Source: Deltaproteobacteria bacterium
GTDB taxonomy: Bacteria > Myxococcota_A > Polyangia > DRWM01 > JAAZOP01
Length of the DNA: 64,000 bases
Reading direction: 5' to 3'
Assembly: GCA_016218815.1 (NCBI GenBank)
Contig: JACRCX010000159.1
Location: 60,245-124,244 of the forward strand
Both the position numbers and the translations under genes were made by a program. Below the pieces are notes generated by a model, which had not been told where the DNA came from, made no database searches, and saw only the letters and a program-made list of their open reading frames with translations. This document shows, piece after piece, positions 1 to 8,448 of this stretch; within the stretch, counting starts at the first letter, position 1; every line of letters begins with the position of its first letter.

Positions 1-704
1 GAGCTGACGTCGGCGCGCCCGCCGCGGAGCACTTCGGGTGCGACGTAGGGGATCTTGCCGACGAAGCCGCCGCCCGGCTCGTCGGTCTCGCCGCCGGCGG
101 CCGAGGCGACGCCGAAGTCGCCGAGCTTGACGAAGCCGCTCTCCTCCTCGATCAGGACGTTGCCGGGCGAGATGTCGCGGTGGATGAGACCCACCTCGCC
201 GCTCTCGAACATCCGGGTGTGCGCATGGTGCAGCGCGCGGCAGACCATGAACAGGACGAAGCCGGCGATGGAGCACGGGACGCGGTCGCGGCCTTCGCCG
301 TGCGCCACGCGGGCGGGGTCCATGCCGTGCAGGGCGAGCAGGCCGTCGAGGTCGACGCCGTGGACGTACTCCATGGCGATGAAGAACATCCCGCCGGCGA
401 CTCCCGAATCGACGAAGCCGACGATGTTGTCGTGTCGCAGCTCGGAGACGTACAGCGCCTCCCGCGCGAGCTGCTGCTCGGCCTGCGGGCCGGTGTAGGT
501 GACGAACTTGAGCGCGACGGGCTGGCGGTGCCCGCCGGCGCTCGTCCGCACCGCCTTCCAGACCTCGCCCATCCCGCCCGCGCCCAGGAGGCGTTCGAGC
601 CGGTACTGGGCCTGCGCGGAGAAACTCAGGCCTTCGGCGAGCATCGACCGCGGCGGCTCGGTGTCCGCCTCGACGTCCGCTTCGTCCCGTGGGTCGTCCA
701 TCAT
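1..704 (-). CDS. Ser/Thr protein kinase, C-terminal part outside window
   Basis: Cytoplasmic Hanks-type kinase that would phosphorylate Ser/Thr of target proteins. Translating the minus strand from ATG 704 gives a short acidic N-terminus, then the glycine loop GAGGMGEV (residues 41-48), VALKF with the ATP-binding Lys66, the catalytic loop HRDISPGN (175-182) and DFG (196-198), followed by an APEVL segment. The reading frame is open to base 1, so the gene is cut by the window edge and its C-terminal region (often a TM or sensor domain) is unknown. Two adjacent ATGs (704 and 701) are possible starts; the first is used. HRDISPxN catalytic loops are common in myxobacterial kinases. Confidence 0.9.
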   Translation of the reverse strand, partial: MMDDPRDEADVEADTEPPRSMLAEGLSFSAQAQYRLERLLGAGGMGEVWKAVRTSAGGHRQPVALKFVTYTGPQAEQQLAREALYVSELRHDNIVGFVDSGVAGGMFFIAMEYVHGVDLDGLLALHGMDPARVAHGEGRDRVPCSIAGFVLFMVCRALHHAHTRMFESGEVGLIHRDISPGNVLIEEESGFVKLGDFGVASAAGGETDEPGGGFVGKIPYVAPEVLRGGRADVS

Positions 705-753
705 GGTGGACGGTACCAGAGCGACCGGCCGCTCGCCAAGGCCGGACGCGCGC

Positions 754-2034
754 TCAGCGCTCGGGTTTGGGCACCACCTTCATCGTCCGCAGCACGGCCC
801 GCAGCTCGACGAGCAGCGCGGAGTCCTCGGCCCACGCGAAGGCGTGCAGGAATCCGCCCATTCCCGGGAACGACGCCAGCGGCATCAGGGCCTCGGTCCG
901 GTGCTGCTCCGGTCCCTCCTCGGTCGCGGGGATGTCCCACGAGACCCACTCCACCCGTTCGCCGAGCAGGGGGCCCTGGACCCGATCGGCCGGTCCGCTC
1001 CACCCTTCCGCGGGCTGCTGCGGATGGTCGCCGAGGTAGACACCGAACCGTCCGCTCGGAGCGCCCAGCGGCACGATGGGCTCCACCTGATACACGACGA
1101 AATCGGGCCCCGGCTCCGGCGTCAGCACGTAGTCCGCCGGCAGCTCGAGCTCCAGCTCGCGCGTCGGCGCGTAGGCGTCAAGGCGGCGCTTGCCGCCGGC
1201 CCGCTCGAGCTGCCGCGCGCCCGCCGCCAGCGAGGCCGCGACCCGCCGGGCCGCCGCGATGCACGCCGCCCCGCCGGGGACCAGCGGCGGATTGACGTAG
1301 AAGCGCAGGAACTGCACCAGCCCGTCGGGATGGAGCACGAAGACGGACAGCGTCGTCATCGCATCCCCGTCGCCGTGGATCGCCGACGGCACGACCGCGT
1401 ACGCCTGCAGCCGGTCGTCCGCGACGGTCAGCGGCTCGACGCACGACAGCACGCCCGGCGGCGTGCGCCAGGTCGCCACGTCGCGGTGCACGCCCAGGTC
1501 GAACCGGTCCCCCGCGGTGCGGAACAGCTCCCAGGCCATCAGCACGAGCTTCTCGCCGTCGGCCTCGAGGAAGACACGGGTCTCGATCGGCGAGGGCTCG
1601 GGCGCACCCATGACGCTCGCCGCCGCGCCCTCGAGTTGCGCGCCGTCCAGCGGGTGGACCTCGAGCCGGCCGTCGAGCAGGGGCAGAGCAACCTCGGCGA
1701 GCGGCTTCGCCGTCATGCCGCCGCACCGCGCGGGCGGGTCTGCCGCCGGGGTCTCCGGCCGCACGACCCAATCGGCGCCGTCCCAGCACGGCCGCGCTTG
1801 CAGCTCCTCGGGCGAGGGGATCCGTCCTGCGGCGTCCGGTGGGGCGGCCCCGGCGTCGGCCGCATCGTCCGCCGTCGCATCGGCGGCCGCGGGAACGTCC
1901 GAGGCTGCGGGCCGCGCGGTTCCGTCCGGAGGTGCCGGAGCGCCGCCCTTCTTCGCGCAGGAGGAAACGACGGCCGTGCCGAAGGCGACAGCCAGCGCAA
2001 GAAGCGCCGGCGACGGGCGGGCGACGAACGACAT
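754..2034 (-). CDS. Predicted lipoprotein, function unknown
   Basis: 426-aa exported protein. ATG 2034 is preceded by AGGAGG at good spacing. The N-terminus is a lipoprotein signal with lipobox VSSC near residue 26, followed by a Pro/Ala/Asp-rich linker and then a globular domain from about residue 70 with a few scattered Cys. I do not recognise the globular part; it contains a run of beta-strand-like segments and no obvious catalytic motif. It lies 50 bp downstream of the kinase start on the same strand and may share a transcript with it and the small exported protein upstream. Likely anchored in the envelope; any link to the kinase is inference. Confidence 0.85.
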   Translation of the reverse strand: MSFVARPSPALLALAVAFGTAVVSSCAKKGGAPAPPDGTARPAASDVPAAADATADDAADAGAAPPDAAGRIPSPEELQARPCWDGADWVVRPETPAADPPARCGGMTAKPLAEVALPLLDGRLEVHPLDGAQLEGAAASVMGAPEPSPIETRVFLEADGEKLVLMAWELFRTAGDRFDLGVHRDVATWRTPPGVLSCVEPLTVADDRLQAYAVVPSAIHGDGDAMTTLSVFVLHPDGLVQFLRFYVNPPLVPGGAACIAAARRVAASLAAGARQLERAGGKRRLDAYAPTRELELELPADYVLTPEPGPDFVVYQVEPIVPLGAPSGRFGVYLGDHPQQPAEGWSGPADRVQGPLLGERVEWVSWDIPATEEGPEQHRTEALMPLASFPGMGGFLHAFAWAEDSALLVELRAVLRTMKVVPKPER

Positions 2035-2096
2035 GTGCGACCTCCTGGCGATCCGCCGGCACGCCCCGCGGGGCGCGGCCGGTCCCCCGAGCGCGG

Positions 2097-2741
2097 TCAA
2101 CCGACGCCGCGCAGGCCGGCGCCGACCAGCAGCTCGTGCACCGGGGCGTCCCCGGGGGACTGCACGATCATGTACCGGTACTGGACGGTCAGCACGAGCT
2201 GCAGATCCATCGCGAGCGGGATGTGCGGCTCGTCGGCCTCGTCGAACGGCACGACGAAGAGGGTGATGGGCAGGTCGAACCCGGCCCCGGCGTAGACGGC
2301 GCCCCGCCACAGGCTGTCGCCGTTGTCGTCGCGCAAGCCGCCGGCGATGAAGCCCAGGTCGCCGTGCAGGTCGGCGTACATGTACGCGGCGCGTCGATCG
2401 GACAGCATGAGCGGCCGCCATTGGATCGCGAAGTCGACCTCGCCGCCGTGGAGGGTCCGACCCTCGGACGAGTGCGGGACCAGGAGGTGATCATAGCGCA
2501 GGCCGAGCGCCACGCCGATGGATGCGAGCGCGGCGTTGTACTGCAGCTCGAGACCGCCGAAGTCGTCGCCGAAGGTGCCGGCGCTGCCCAGGACGAGGAG
2601 CTGCGCCTGGGCGCGCGCGAGCCAGTAGAACCCGTCGGGATCGACGGCCAGGTGGGGCTCGCCGTCGTCGTGGTCGGCGCGGGCGGCCGAGGGGACGGCG
2701 AGGGCGAGCACGACGACGAGCAGACGCGACACGTGAGCCAT
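2097..2741 (-). CDS. Exported protein, possibly outer-membrane beta-barrel
   Basis: 214 aa from ATG 2741, chosen because GGGAGG lies about 8 nt upstream; an in-frame upstream start (2762) has no comparable site. The N-terminus is a Sec signal peptide ending in an Ala-rich PSAARA|D cleavage site. The mature part alternates hydrophobic and polar residues with many Gly and aromatic residues (GLELQYNAAL, YMYADLHGDLGFIAGG), as in small outer-membrane barrels, and ends in a short Gly-rich tail rather than a C-terminal Phe. No family recognised. It is 62 bp upstream of the lipoprotein gene in the same orientation, so the two may be co-transcribed. Confidence 0.75.
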   Translation of the reverse strand: MAHVSRLLVVVLALAVPSAARADHDDGEPHLAVDPDGFYWLARAQAQLLVLGSAGTFGDDFGGLELQYNAALASIGVALGLRYDHLLVPHSSEGRTLHGGEVDFAIQWRPLMLSDRRAAYMYADLHGDLGFIAGGLRDDNGDSLWRGAVYAGAGFDLPITLFVVPFDEADEPHIPLAMDLQLVLTVQYRYMIVQSPGDAPVHELLVGAGLRGVG

Positions 2742-2866
2742 CTTCGGTCCTCCCTGACGCACCGAGCGTGGCGGGATATACCATGTCGCGACGGCCGGCC
2801 GGAAGCGGAGCTGCCGCGAATACCGCGCTGGAGCCTGGAGCTCGAAGCCTGGAGCCCGCCGCGTCG

Positions 2867-5800
2867 CTACGGGACGTACTCGTCGGCGCCGATGTCGTAG
2901 ACGGCCTCGCGCGGGCGGCTGTCGGCGTCGAAGTCGTGGTCGGGGGCGGCGGTGGCGGTGCCGGCGTTGCGGCAGGGGGATGTCGCGGGCAGGTGCCAGG
3001 TGGCGTTGAGCTGGCAGTTGGTGTCGATGTTGCCGGTGCCGATCGTCGCGTTGACCTGCGCGATGTTGAGGGTCGTGACGCCCTCGTCAACGTACACGCC
3101 TCCCGCGGTGGTGTCGTAGAGGTCGTTGTTCTCGAAGACGCGCAGGTCGGCCATCACGTCCAGCTCGCGCACGGGCATCGTGATGCCGCCGGCGGCGGTG
3201 TGGCGGATGACGTTGTTGCGCACGATGCCCGAGGGCGAGGCCATCATGCCGGGCCCGGCGGCGACGGCGAGGCCGGTGCGGGCGCCGCAGCCGGTGCAGG
3301 CGGTGTAGTCGATGGTGTTGCTGTGGATCGTCGGCTCGATCAGGGCGGGACCGATGGTGGTGAGGTCGTAGCGCAAGACCTGGACGGACTGGGCGAGCGA
3401 CCCGGCCTCGAGGACGTTGTTGGTCAGGACGGAGCGGGTGGTCCGGAGGTAGACGGCGTGGTACCGGCCCGCGGGCATGGTGTTCGAGCCGCCGTTGGGA
3501 CCGACGACGTGGTTGTCGTCGACGGTCGGGGAGGAGCCGTCGAGCTCGAGGCCGATCCCTTCGGTCGCGGTGGCGGACAGGGTGCCGGCGCGGACGTCGC
3601 TGCCGGTGAGGCTGGCGCAGCCGCCCGTGAGGCAGCGCACGCCGTAGTCGCGGTTGCCGGGCCCGCCGCTGCCGCGGATCGTGGCGTTGAGGATCGTGCA
3701 CGGCGAGCTGGTGCGGCAGGCCACGCCGATGCAGGTGTCGCCGACCTCGCAGCCGATGTGGTTGCCGCCGTTGATTCGCGGGCTGCAGCTCGCGCCCTCG
3801 GCCTCGAACGCCGTGCGGGTCGAGACGACGCCGCCGGCCGCGAAGCCGCCGAATGTCATCGTCGTGACGAAGTCCGGCGAGCCGGTGCAGCTCTCGAGGA
3901 ACACGCCGCTGCTGCTGGAGCCGGCGGCGGTGGTCGAGCCGCCGTTGAAGCTGGTGGTGGTGAAGGTCGCGCGCGTCAGGTCGCCGGTGCCGTAGAGCCC
4001 GATGGCGCGCGTGGTCGCGGTACCGCCGTTGACGCTGCCGGCCGAGGTCGTCGTCCCGGCGCAGTCGATGCAGCGAATGCCGTAGGAGGTCACGGCCGTC
4101 GCGACACCTCCCGAGGCGCCGCCGCCGATCGTGGCGCTCGTGATCTGCGGTGCGGAGGCCTCGAGTCGCACGGCCGTGGCGACGCCGCCGGACAGGGCGG
4201 TGGCGGTGTAGGTCCCGCGCAGGATTGCCGGTGCCGAGGTGTGTCCGGCGGTTTCGGTGACGCGCAGGCCGACGGCATCGGCGGCGGTGCCGCCGGTGAC
4301 GGTCACGTCGGTGAGCGAGGGCGAGGCGTCGGTGACGGTGACGGCCGTCGAGCCGCCCGAGGCGACGTCCTGGCCGTCGACGGTGACGCCGTCGAGGGCC
4401 GTGACGGCCGTGATGCCGGCCGGGAAGGTCAGGCCGTCGACGTCCTGGTCCTGGATGCGGGTGACGTAGGTGGAGATGTTGCGGGCCCAGGTGTCGCAGC
4501 GGTACCCGCCGAGCACGCTCGTGCCTTCGACCATCGTGACGTTCTCGTTGTAGGTCGTCGAGCCGGCGGCGGGCGGGTCGCAGATGCAGACGTCGGTGCC
4601 GCCGCCGATTGCCGCCGCGTTGGCCTGCGCCGCGACGATCGTGTCCAGCGGCGCGGCCTGGGTCCCGGGATTGGTGGGCAGACCGGCGGGGGAGACGAAG
4701 GTCCCGCGGCAGACCACGGCGCCGCCGACGCACGCGGTGATGGCGACGCAGCCTCCGAGGGCGGTGCCGCAGGAGACGCCGCCGCCCGGGTTGCCTTCGT
4801 CGGTGGCCCCGTCGCAATCGTCGTCGGCGCCGTTGCAGGTCTCGACGGGCGCGACGCATGCGCCCCAGGCGCACGTCGCGTCGCAGGTCTGCACGCCGGT
4901 CGAGCCGCAGGTGGTGGAGCAGGAGCGGGTCGCGCCGCTGAGGCAGGCGAAACCGTTGTCCACGGTGGTGTCGCAGTCGTCGTCGGCGCCGTTGCACGTC
5001 TCGGCGGGAGGCGCGCAGGCACCCCAGGCGCAGGTCGCGTCGCAGGTCTCGGTGCCGGTGGAGCCGCAGCTCGCGGTGCAGGCTCGGCCGACGCCGCGGA
5101 CGCAGGCGAAGCCGTTGTCGGGCGCGGTGTCGCAGTCGTCGTCCGCGGCGTTGCAGATCTCGAGGGGCGGCGTGCAGGCGCCCCAGGCGCACGTCGTGTC
5201 GCAGAGCTGCGAGCCGGTCGAGCCGCACGAGGTGGTGCAGGAGCCGGAGGTGCCCTGGACGCAGGCGAAGGTGTCGTCGGGCAGGGTGTCGCAGTCGTCG
5301 TCGGCGGCGTTGCAGGTCTCGTCGGGCGGGGTGCAGGTCGCGGGGACGGCGCAGGCGGCGGTACAGACGTTGCTGCCGGTGGAGCCGCAGGTCGTGGTGC
5401 AGGAGAGGGTGGCGCCCTGGATGCAGGCGAAGCCGTTGTCGGTGGCGGCGTCGCAGTCGTCGTCGGCGGCGTTGCACACCTCGCCGGGCGGGGTGCAAAT
5501 CCCCTCCCAGGCGCAGGCGGTGCACGCTTCGGTCCCCGACGACGCGCAGGCCGAGGTACAGGTCCGTGGCACGTCGGTATCGCAGTCCTCGACACCGGCG
5601 TGGATGAAGCCGTCCCCGCAGGCGGCGGAGGTGCAGTCGCTGAGGCAGGCGTCGGTGTTGTCGGGATTGCCGTCGTCGCACGCTTCTCCGGGATCGAGCA
5701 GTGCGTTGCCGCAGGCGGCATCGGCGCAGAGCCCGCCGCGGCAGGCGCCGGCGCCGCCCGCGCCGGTCGTGCAGGGGTCGCCATCGGCGGGCGGCGTGCC

Positions 5801-6487
5801 GGCGAGGCAGACGTGGTCGGTGCAGGTCTCCGCCCCGCTGCACTCGTTGCCGTCGTCGCACTCGGCGTCGGCGGCGCAGGTCCAGGTGCAATCGCTCTCG
5901 CAGCCGTCGCCGGCGAGGGTGTTTCCGTCGTCGCAGTCCTCGCCCGTGTCGACGACGCCGTTGCCGCAGGCGGCCGGGGTGCAGGTGCCGTCGCGGCACG
6001 CGCCGGCCTCGCCGGCCGCGGTCGTGCACGGGTCGCCGTCGGGCAGCGGCGTGCCCGACAGGCAGGCGTGGTCGGCGCACGTCTCCGTGCCGCTGCACTC
6101 GGCCCCGTCGTCGCAGTCGCCGTCCGAGGTGCACGACCAGGTGCAATCGTTCTCGCAGCCGTCGCCGGGAACGCGGTTGCCGTCGTCGCAGTCCTCCTCG
6201 GGGTCCCGAATGCCGTCGCCGCAGGTCACCGGGACGTCGGCGTCATCCCCGGCGTCGGCGTCATCGCCGGTATCGCCGTCGCGTCCGTCCCCGTCGTCCC
6301 GGGCATCGGCCTCGACGTCGGCGTCGTCATCCTCGACGTCGCCGGCCCCATCGATGCCGTCACCGGCATCCAGGTCGTCGTCACCACCCGACCCGGTGCT
6401 GCCGCATCCGGCGGCCCAGGCCAGCGCGAGCGCCGAAACGAAAGCCCAGCTGCGATCCAGACCGGCCCCTGTCCCGTGGTTCTTCAT
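2867..6487 (-). CDS. Cys-rich MopE-type lipoprotein with right-handed beta-helix
   Basis: 1206 aa from ATG 6487 (GGGAGG just upstream). Lipobox WAAGC near residue 28, then a roughly 70-residue Asp/Ala/Gly linker. Next come several CGDG...EDCDDGN...GDGC modules (myxococcus-type cysteine-rich repeats) to about residue 290, then at least six CNAADDDCD / CNGADDDCD motifs, each followed by GFAC..G and a C..CGSTG unit; these resemble the metal-binding MopE motif. The C-terminal half (about 600-1206) is rich in N-, T- and G-containing coils typical of a right-handed parallel beta-helix and ends DIGADEY-VP, a common terminus of this class. Probably a surface-anchored structural or binding protein. 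Ligand unknown. Confidence 0.88.
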   Translation of the reverse strand: MKNHGTGAGLDRSWAFVSALALAWAAGCGSTGSGGDDDLDAGDGIDGAGDVEDDDADVEADARDDGDGRDGDTGDDADAGDDADVPVTCGDGIRDPEEDCDDGNRVPGDGCENDCTWSCTSDGDCDDGAECSGTETCADHACLSGTPLPDGDPCTTAAGEAGACRDGTCTPAACGNGVVDTGEDCDDGNTLAGDGCESDCTWTCAADAECDDGNECSGAETCTDHVCLAGTPPADGDPCTTGAGGAGACRGGLCADAACGNALLDPGEACDDGNPDNTDACLSDCTSAACGDGFIHAGVEDCDTDVPRTCTSACASSGTEACTACAWEGICTPPGEVCNAADDDCDAATDNGFACIQGATLSCTTTCGSTGSNVCTAACAVPATCTPPDETCNAADDDCDTLPDDTFACVQGTSGSCTTSCGSTGSQLCDTTCAWGACTPPLEICNAADDDCDTAPDNGFACVRGVGRACTASCGSTGTETCDATCAWGACAPPAETCNGADDDCDTTVDNGFACLSGATRSCSTTCGSTGVQTCDATCAWGACVAPVETCNGADDDCDGATDEGNPGGGVSCGTALGGCVAITACVGGAVVCRGTFVSPAGLPTNPGTQAAPLDTIVAAQANAAAIGGGTDVCICDPPAAGSTTYNENVTMVEGTSVLGGYRCDTWARNISTYVTRIQDQDVDGLTFPAGITAVTALDGVTVDGQDVASGGSTAVTVTDASPSLTDVTVTGGTAADAVGLRVTETAGHTSAPAILRGTYTATALSGGVATAVRLEASAPQITSATIGGGASGGVATAVTSYGIRCIDCAGTTTSAGSVNGGTATTRAIGLYGTGDLTRATFTTTSFNGGSTTAAGSSSSGVFLESCTGSPDFVTTMTFGGFAAGGVVSTRTAFEAEGASCSPRINGGNHIGCEVGDTCIGVACRTSSPCTILNATIRGSGGPGNRDYGVRCLTGGCASLTGSDVRAGTLSATATEGIGLELDGSSPTVDDNHVVGPNGGSNTMPAGRYHAVYLRTTRSVLTNNVLEAGSLAQSVQVLRYDLTTIGPALIEPTIHSNTIDYTACTGCGARTGLAVAAGPGMMASPSGIVRNNVIRHTAAGGITMPVRELDVMADLRVFENNDLYDTTAGGVYVDEGVTTLNIAQVNATIGTGNIDTNCQLNATWHLPATSPCRNAGTATAAPDHDFDADSRPREAVYDIGADEYVP

Positions 6488-6606
6488 CTTTCCCTCCCGA
6501 GTCGATGGGTTGCGTGCCGGACCGGCACCCGGTCCGCGGCGAGAAGCATACGGGACGGCGGGCGGACGCGCCACCCGGCGGGACCGCCCCGGGCGGACTC
6601 GCACGC

Positions 6607-6636
6607 TTGGACGAACCGAGACCTGCGTGCTAGCGT
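6607..6636 (+). promoter_or_regulatory. Candidate sigma70-type promoter for the esterase gene
   Basis: TTGGAC and TAGCGT separated by 18 bp, about 110 bp upstream of the ATG at 6747. The -10 resembles the TAGC(A/G/C)T boxes seen at other gene starts in this window. Weak evidence by itself. Confidence 0.3.
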
Positions 6637-6746
6637 GGCGCCCGCACCCAAGTCCGGCGGCGATTGGAGCCGCCGCTTCGACGCGCCGGGACTCCGCGCC
6701 GTCAGGAGGGAAGGCGGCCGAGGGGGACGAAACAGGAGGAGGAACG

Positions 6747-7823
6747 ATGAGACTCGCGACCCTGCTTGCGCTGCTGTCCGCCATCGCTCTCGGTCCCGCC
6801 GCGTGCGGAGACGACGACAACGCCGCCGACGGCGGGGACGCCGACGCCTCGGCCGAGGCGGACGCGGAGACGTCCGCGGACGCGGACGCCGAGGACGTGC
6901 CCGAGGAGGCGTTGACCGAGGCGGAGGCGGGCGCCGACGCCGACGCCGACGCCGATGCCGATGCCGACGCCGACGCCGATGGAGACGCGGCGGGCCCCGC
7001 CTGTGACTCCCTCGCCGAAGGCGAGAACACGGGATTCCTGGTCGACGGCACCGAGCGGACGTTCTTCCTCGACCTGCCGGCCGGCGCCGAGACCGGCGGT
7101 CCGTGGCCGGTGGTGTTCAACTTCCACGGCCTGGGCGACACGGCGGCCAACATGCGCCGGCTGCTCTCGAGCGACGTGGACAACGCGGTGATGCCGTTCA
7201 TCCTGGTCACGCCCGAGGACAACAACGCGATGCTGGCGGGGCTGATGTCCATCGACTGGGACGTGGCGACGGTGACCGCGGACAACGTCGAGGCGCGGAT
7301 GTTCGACGAGATCCTGACGTGTCTCGAGTCCCGCTGGGGCGTCGACGAGAACCACATCCATGCCGTGGGCTTCTCCATGGGCGGCTTCGTGGTCGATGCG
7401 CTGGGCACCGTCCGCGGCGAGCAGCTCGCGTCGGTGGTCACCTACTCCGGCGGCTACGGCTCCGACCCTGCCAACCTGACCGGCGCGTTGGCATCGCTGG
7501 TCCATTGGCCCCCCTACGAGACCGCCAACCGCTACTTCCAGGTCTTCCTGCACGGCGGCACGACCGACACCTACAACATGGTGATCATGACGCTGCACTT
7601 CGACCAGATCGCCGGGAACGACGCCGCATGGCTCGGGGGCTTCGGCCACGACGTCCTGATCTGCGACCACGGCGACGGCCACTCGGCGCCCGTGGCGGGC
7701 TTCGACGCCGAGCAGGTCGTGCGCGTCTTCGCCGATCATCCGCTGGGCACGGTCGACTCGCCGTACGCCGCGGGCCTGCCCGCCGGACTGCCGTCGTACT
7801 GCACCTTCCAGGCCGGATCGTAG
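6747..7823 (+). CDS. Lipoprotein esterase, PHB-depolymerase/LpqC-like alpha/beta-hydrolase
   Basis: 358 aa; ATG 6747 follows AGGAGGAACG. Lipobox GPAAC near residue 20, then a long Asp/Ala-Glu linker (residues 25-85) encoded by GAC-GCC repeats. The catalytic domain has NFHGLGD (oxyanion region), the nucleophile elbow GFSMGG, and a late Asp and His (DHGDGH region), giving a plausible Ser-Asp-His triad of the polyhydroxybutyrate depolymerase/feruloyl esterase superfamily. Probably hydrolyses an ester substrate at the cell surface; the substrate cannot be read from sequence. It ends only 7 bp before the convergent iorB gene. Confidence 0.85.
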   Translation: MRLATLLALLSAIALGPAACGDDDNAADGGDADASAEADAETSADADAEDVPEEALTEAEAGADADADADADADADADGDAAGPACDSLAEGENTGFLVDGTERTFFLDLPAGAETGGPWPVVFNFHGLGDTAANMRRLLSSDVDNAVMPFILVTPEDNNAMLAGLMSIDWDVATVTADNVEARMFDEILTCLESRWGVDENHIHAVGFSMGGFVVDALGTVRGEQLASVVTYSGGYGSDPANLTGALASLVHWPPYETANRYFQVFLHGGTTDTYNMVIMTLHFDQIAGNDAAWLGGFGHDVLICDHGDGHSAPVAGFDAEQVVRVFADHPLGTVDSPYAAGLPAGLPSYCTFQAGS

Positions 7824-7830
7824 ACGCCGC

Positions 7831-8448
7831 TCACCGGGTCGCGGCCACGCACGTCCGTCCGGCCTTTCCGGCCTCGAACGCGCGCGCGACGCCGTCCTGC
7901 GCCGACTCCGGCAGCCGCAAGCGGAACGCGGAGAGGAAGTGCCGGTCCTCGAACGGCAGGACGCCGGACGCGGCCAGGGCGCCGAGGACGACCATGTTCT
8001 GCGACTGTCGCGACCCGCACGTTTCGGCGATGCCGACGGAATCGATGTCCACGACCCGCGCGCAGGTCCGGCGCAGCTCGCCGAGGATCTCGGCGACCGG
8101 CGGGTACTTCGCCGTCCCGAACGCGACGCTTGGCGGCACCCACGGCTGCACGGCGACGATCGCGGTCGTCCGGTTCGAGCAGTAGCGGAACGCGCGCAGC
8201 GCCTCCAGGGGCTCGAACGCCACGAGCACGTCCGCCTCGCCGTCGCCGACCTGCGGCCCGTGGGCCGCACCGACGACCACGGTCGAGACCACCGACCCCC
8301 CGCGCTGGCTCATGCCGTGGATCTCGCTCAGGACGACGTCCAGCCCGGCGGCCATCGCGGCGTCGCCGACCAGCAGGGAGGCGAACAGCGAGCCCTGGCC
8401 GCCGACGCCGCAGAACACGAACCGCAGCGGCCTCGCCGTCCCCGTCAT
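7831..8448 (-). CDS. iorB: Indolepyruvate:ferredoxin oxidoreductase beta subunit
   Basis: 205 aa, the usual size for IorB. It carries the gamma/beta-type POR fold: a GVGGQG nucleotide-binding start, then the family signature GMSQRGGSV. With IorA it oxidatively decarboxylates aryl-pyruvates (indolepyruvate, phenylpyruvate) to aryl-acetyl-CoA in the cytoplasm, releasing electrons to an iron-sulfur carrier. The chosen ATG (8448) overlaps the iorA stop as ATGA, so translation is probably coupled; an in-frame start 45 bp upstream lies inside iorA and is less likely. Confidence 0.92.
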   Translation of the reverse strand: MTGTARPLRFVFCGVGGQGSLFASLLVGDAAMAAGLDVVLSEIHGMSQRGGSVVSTVVVGAAHGPQVGDGEADVLVAFEPLEALRAFRYCSNRTTAIVAVQPWVPPSVAFGTAKYPPVAEILGELRRTCARVVDIDSVGIAETCGSRQSQNMVVLGALAASGVLPFEDRHFLSAFRLRLPESAQDGVARAFEAGKAGRTCVAATR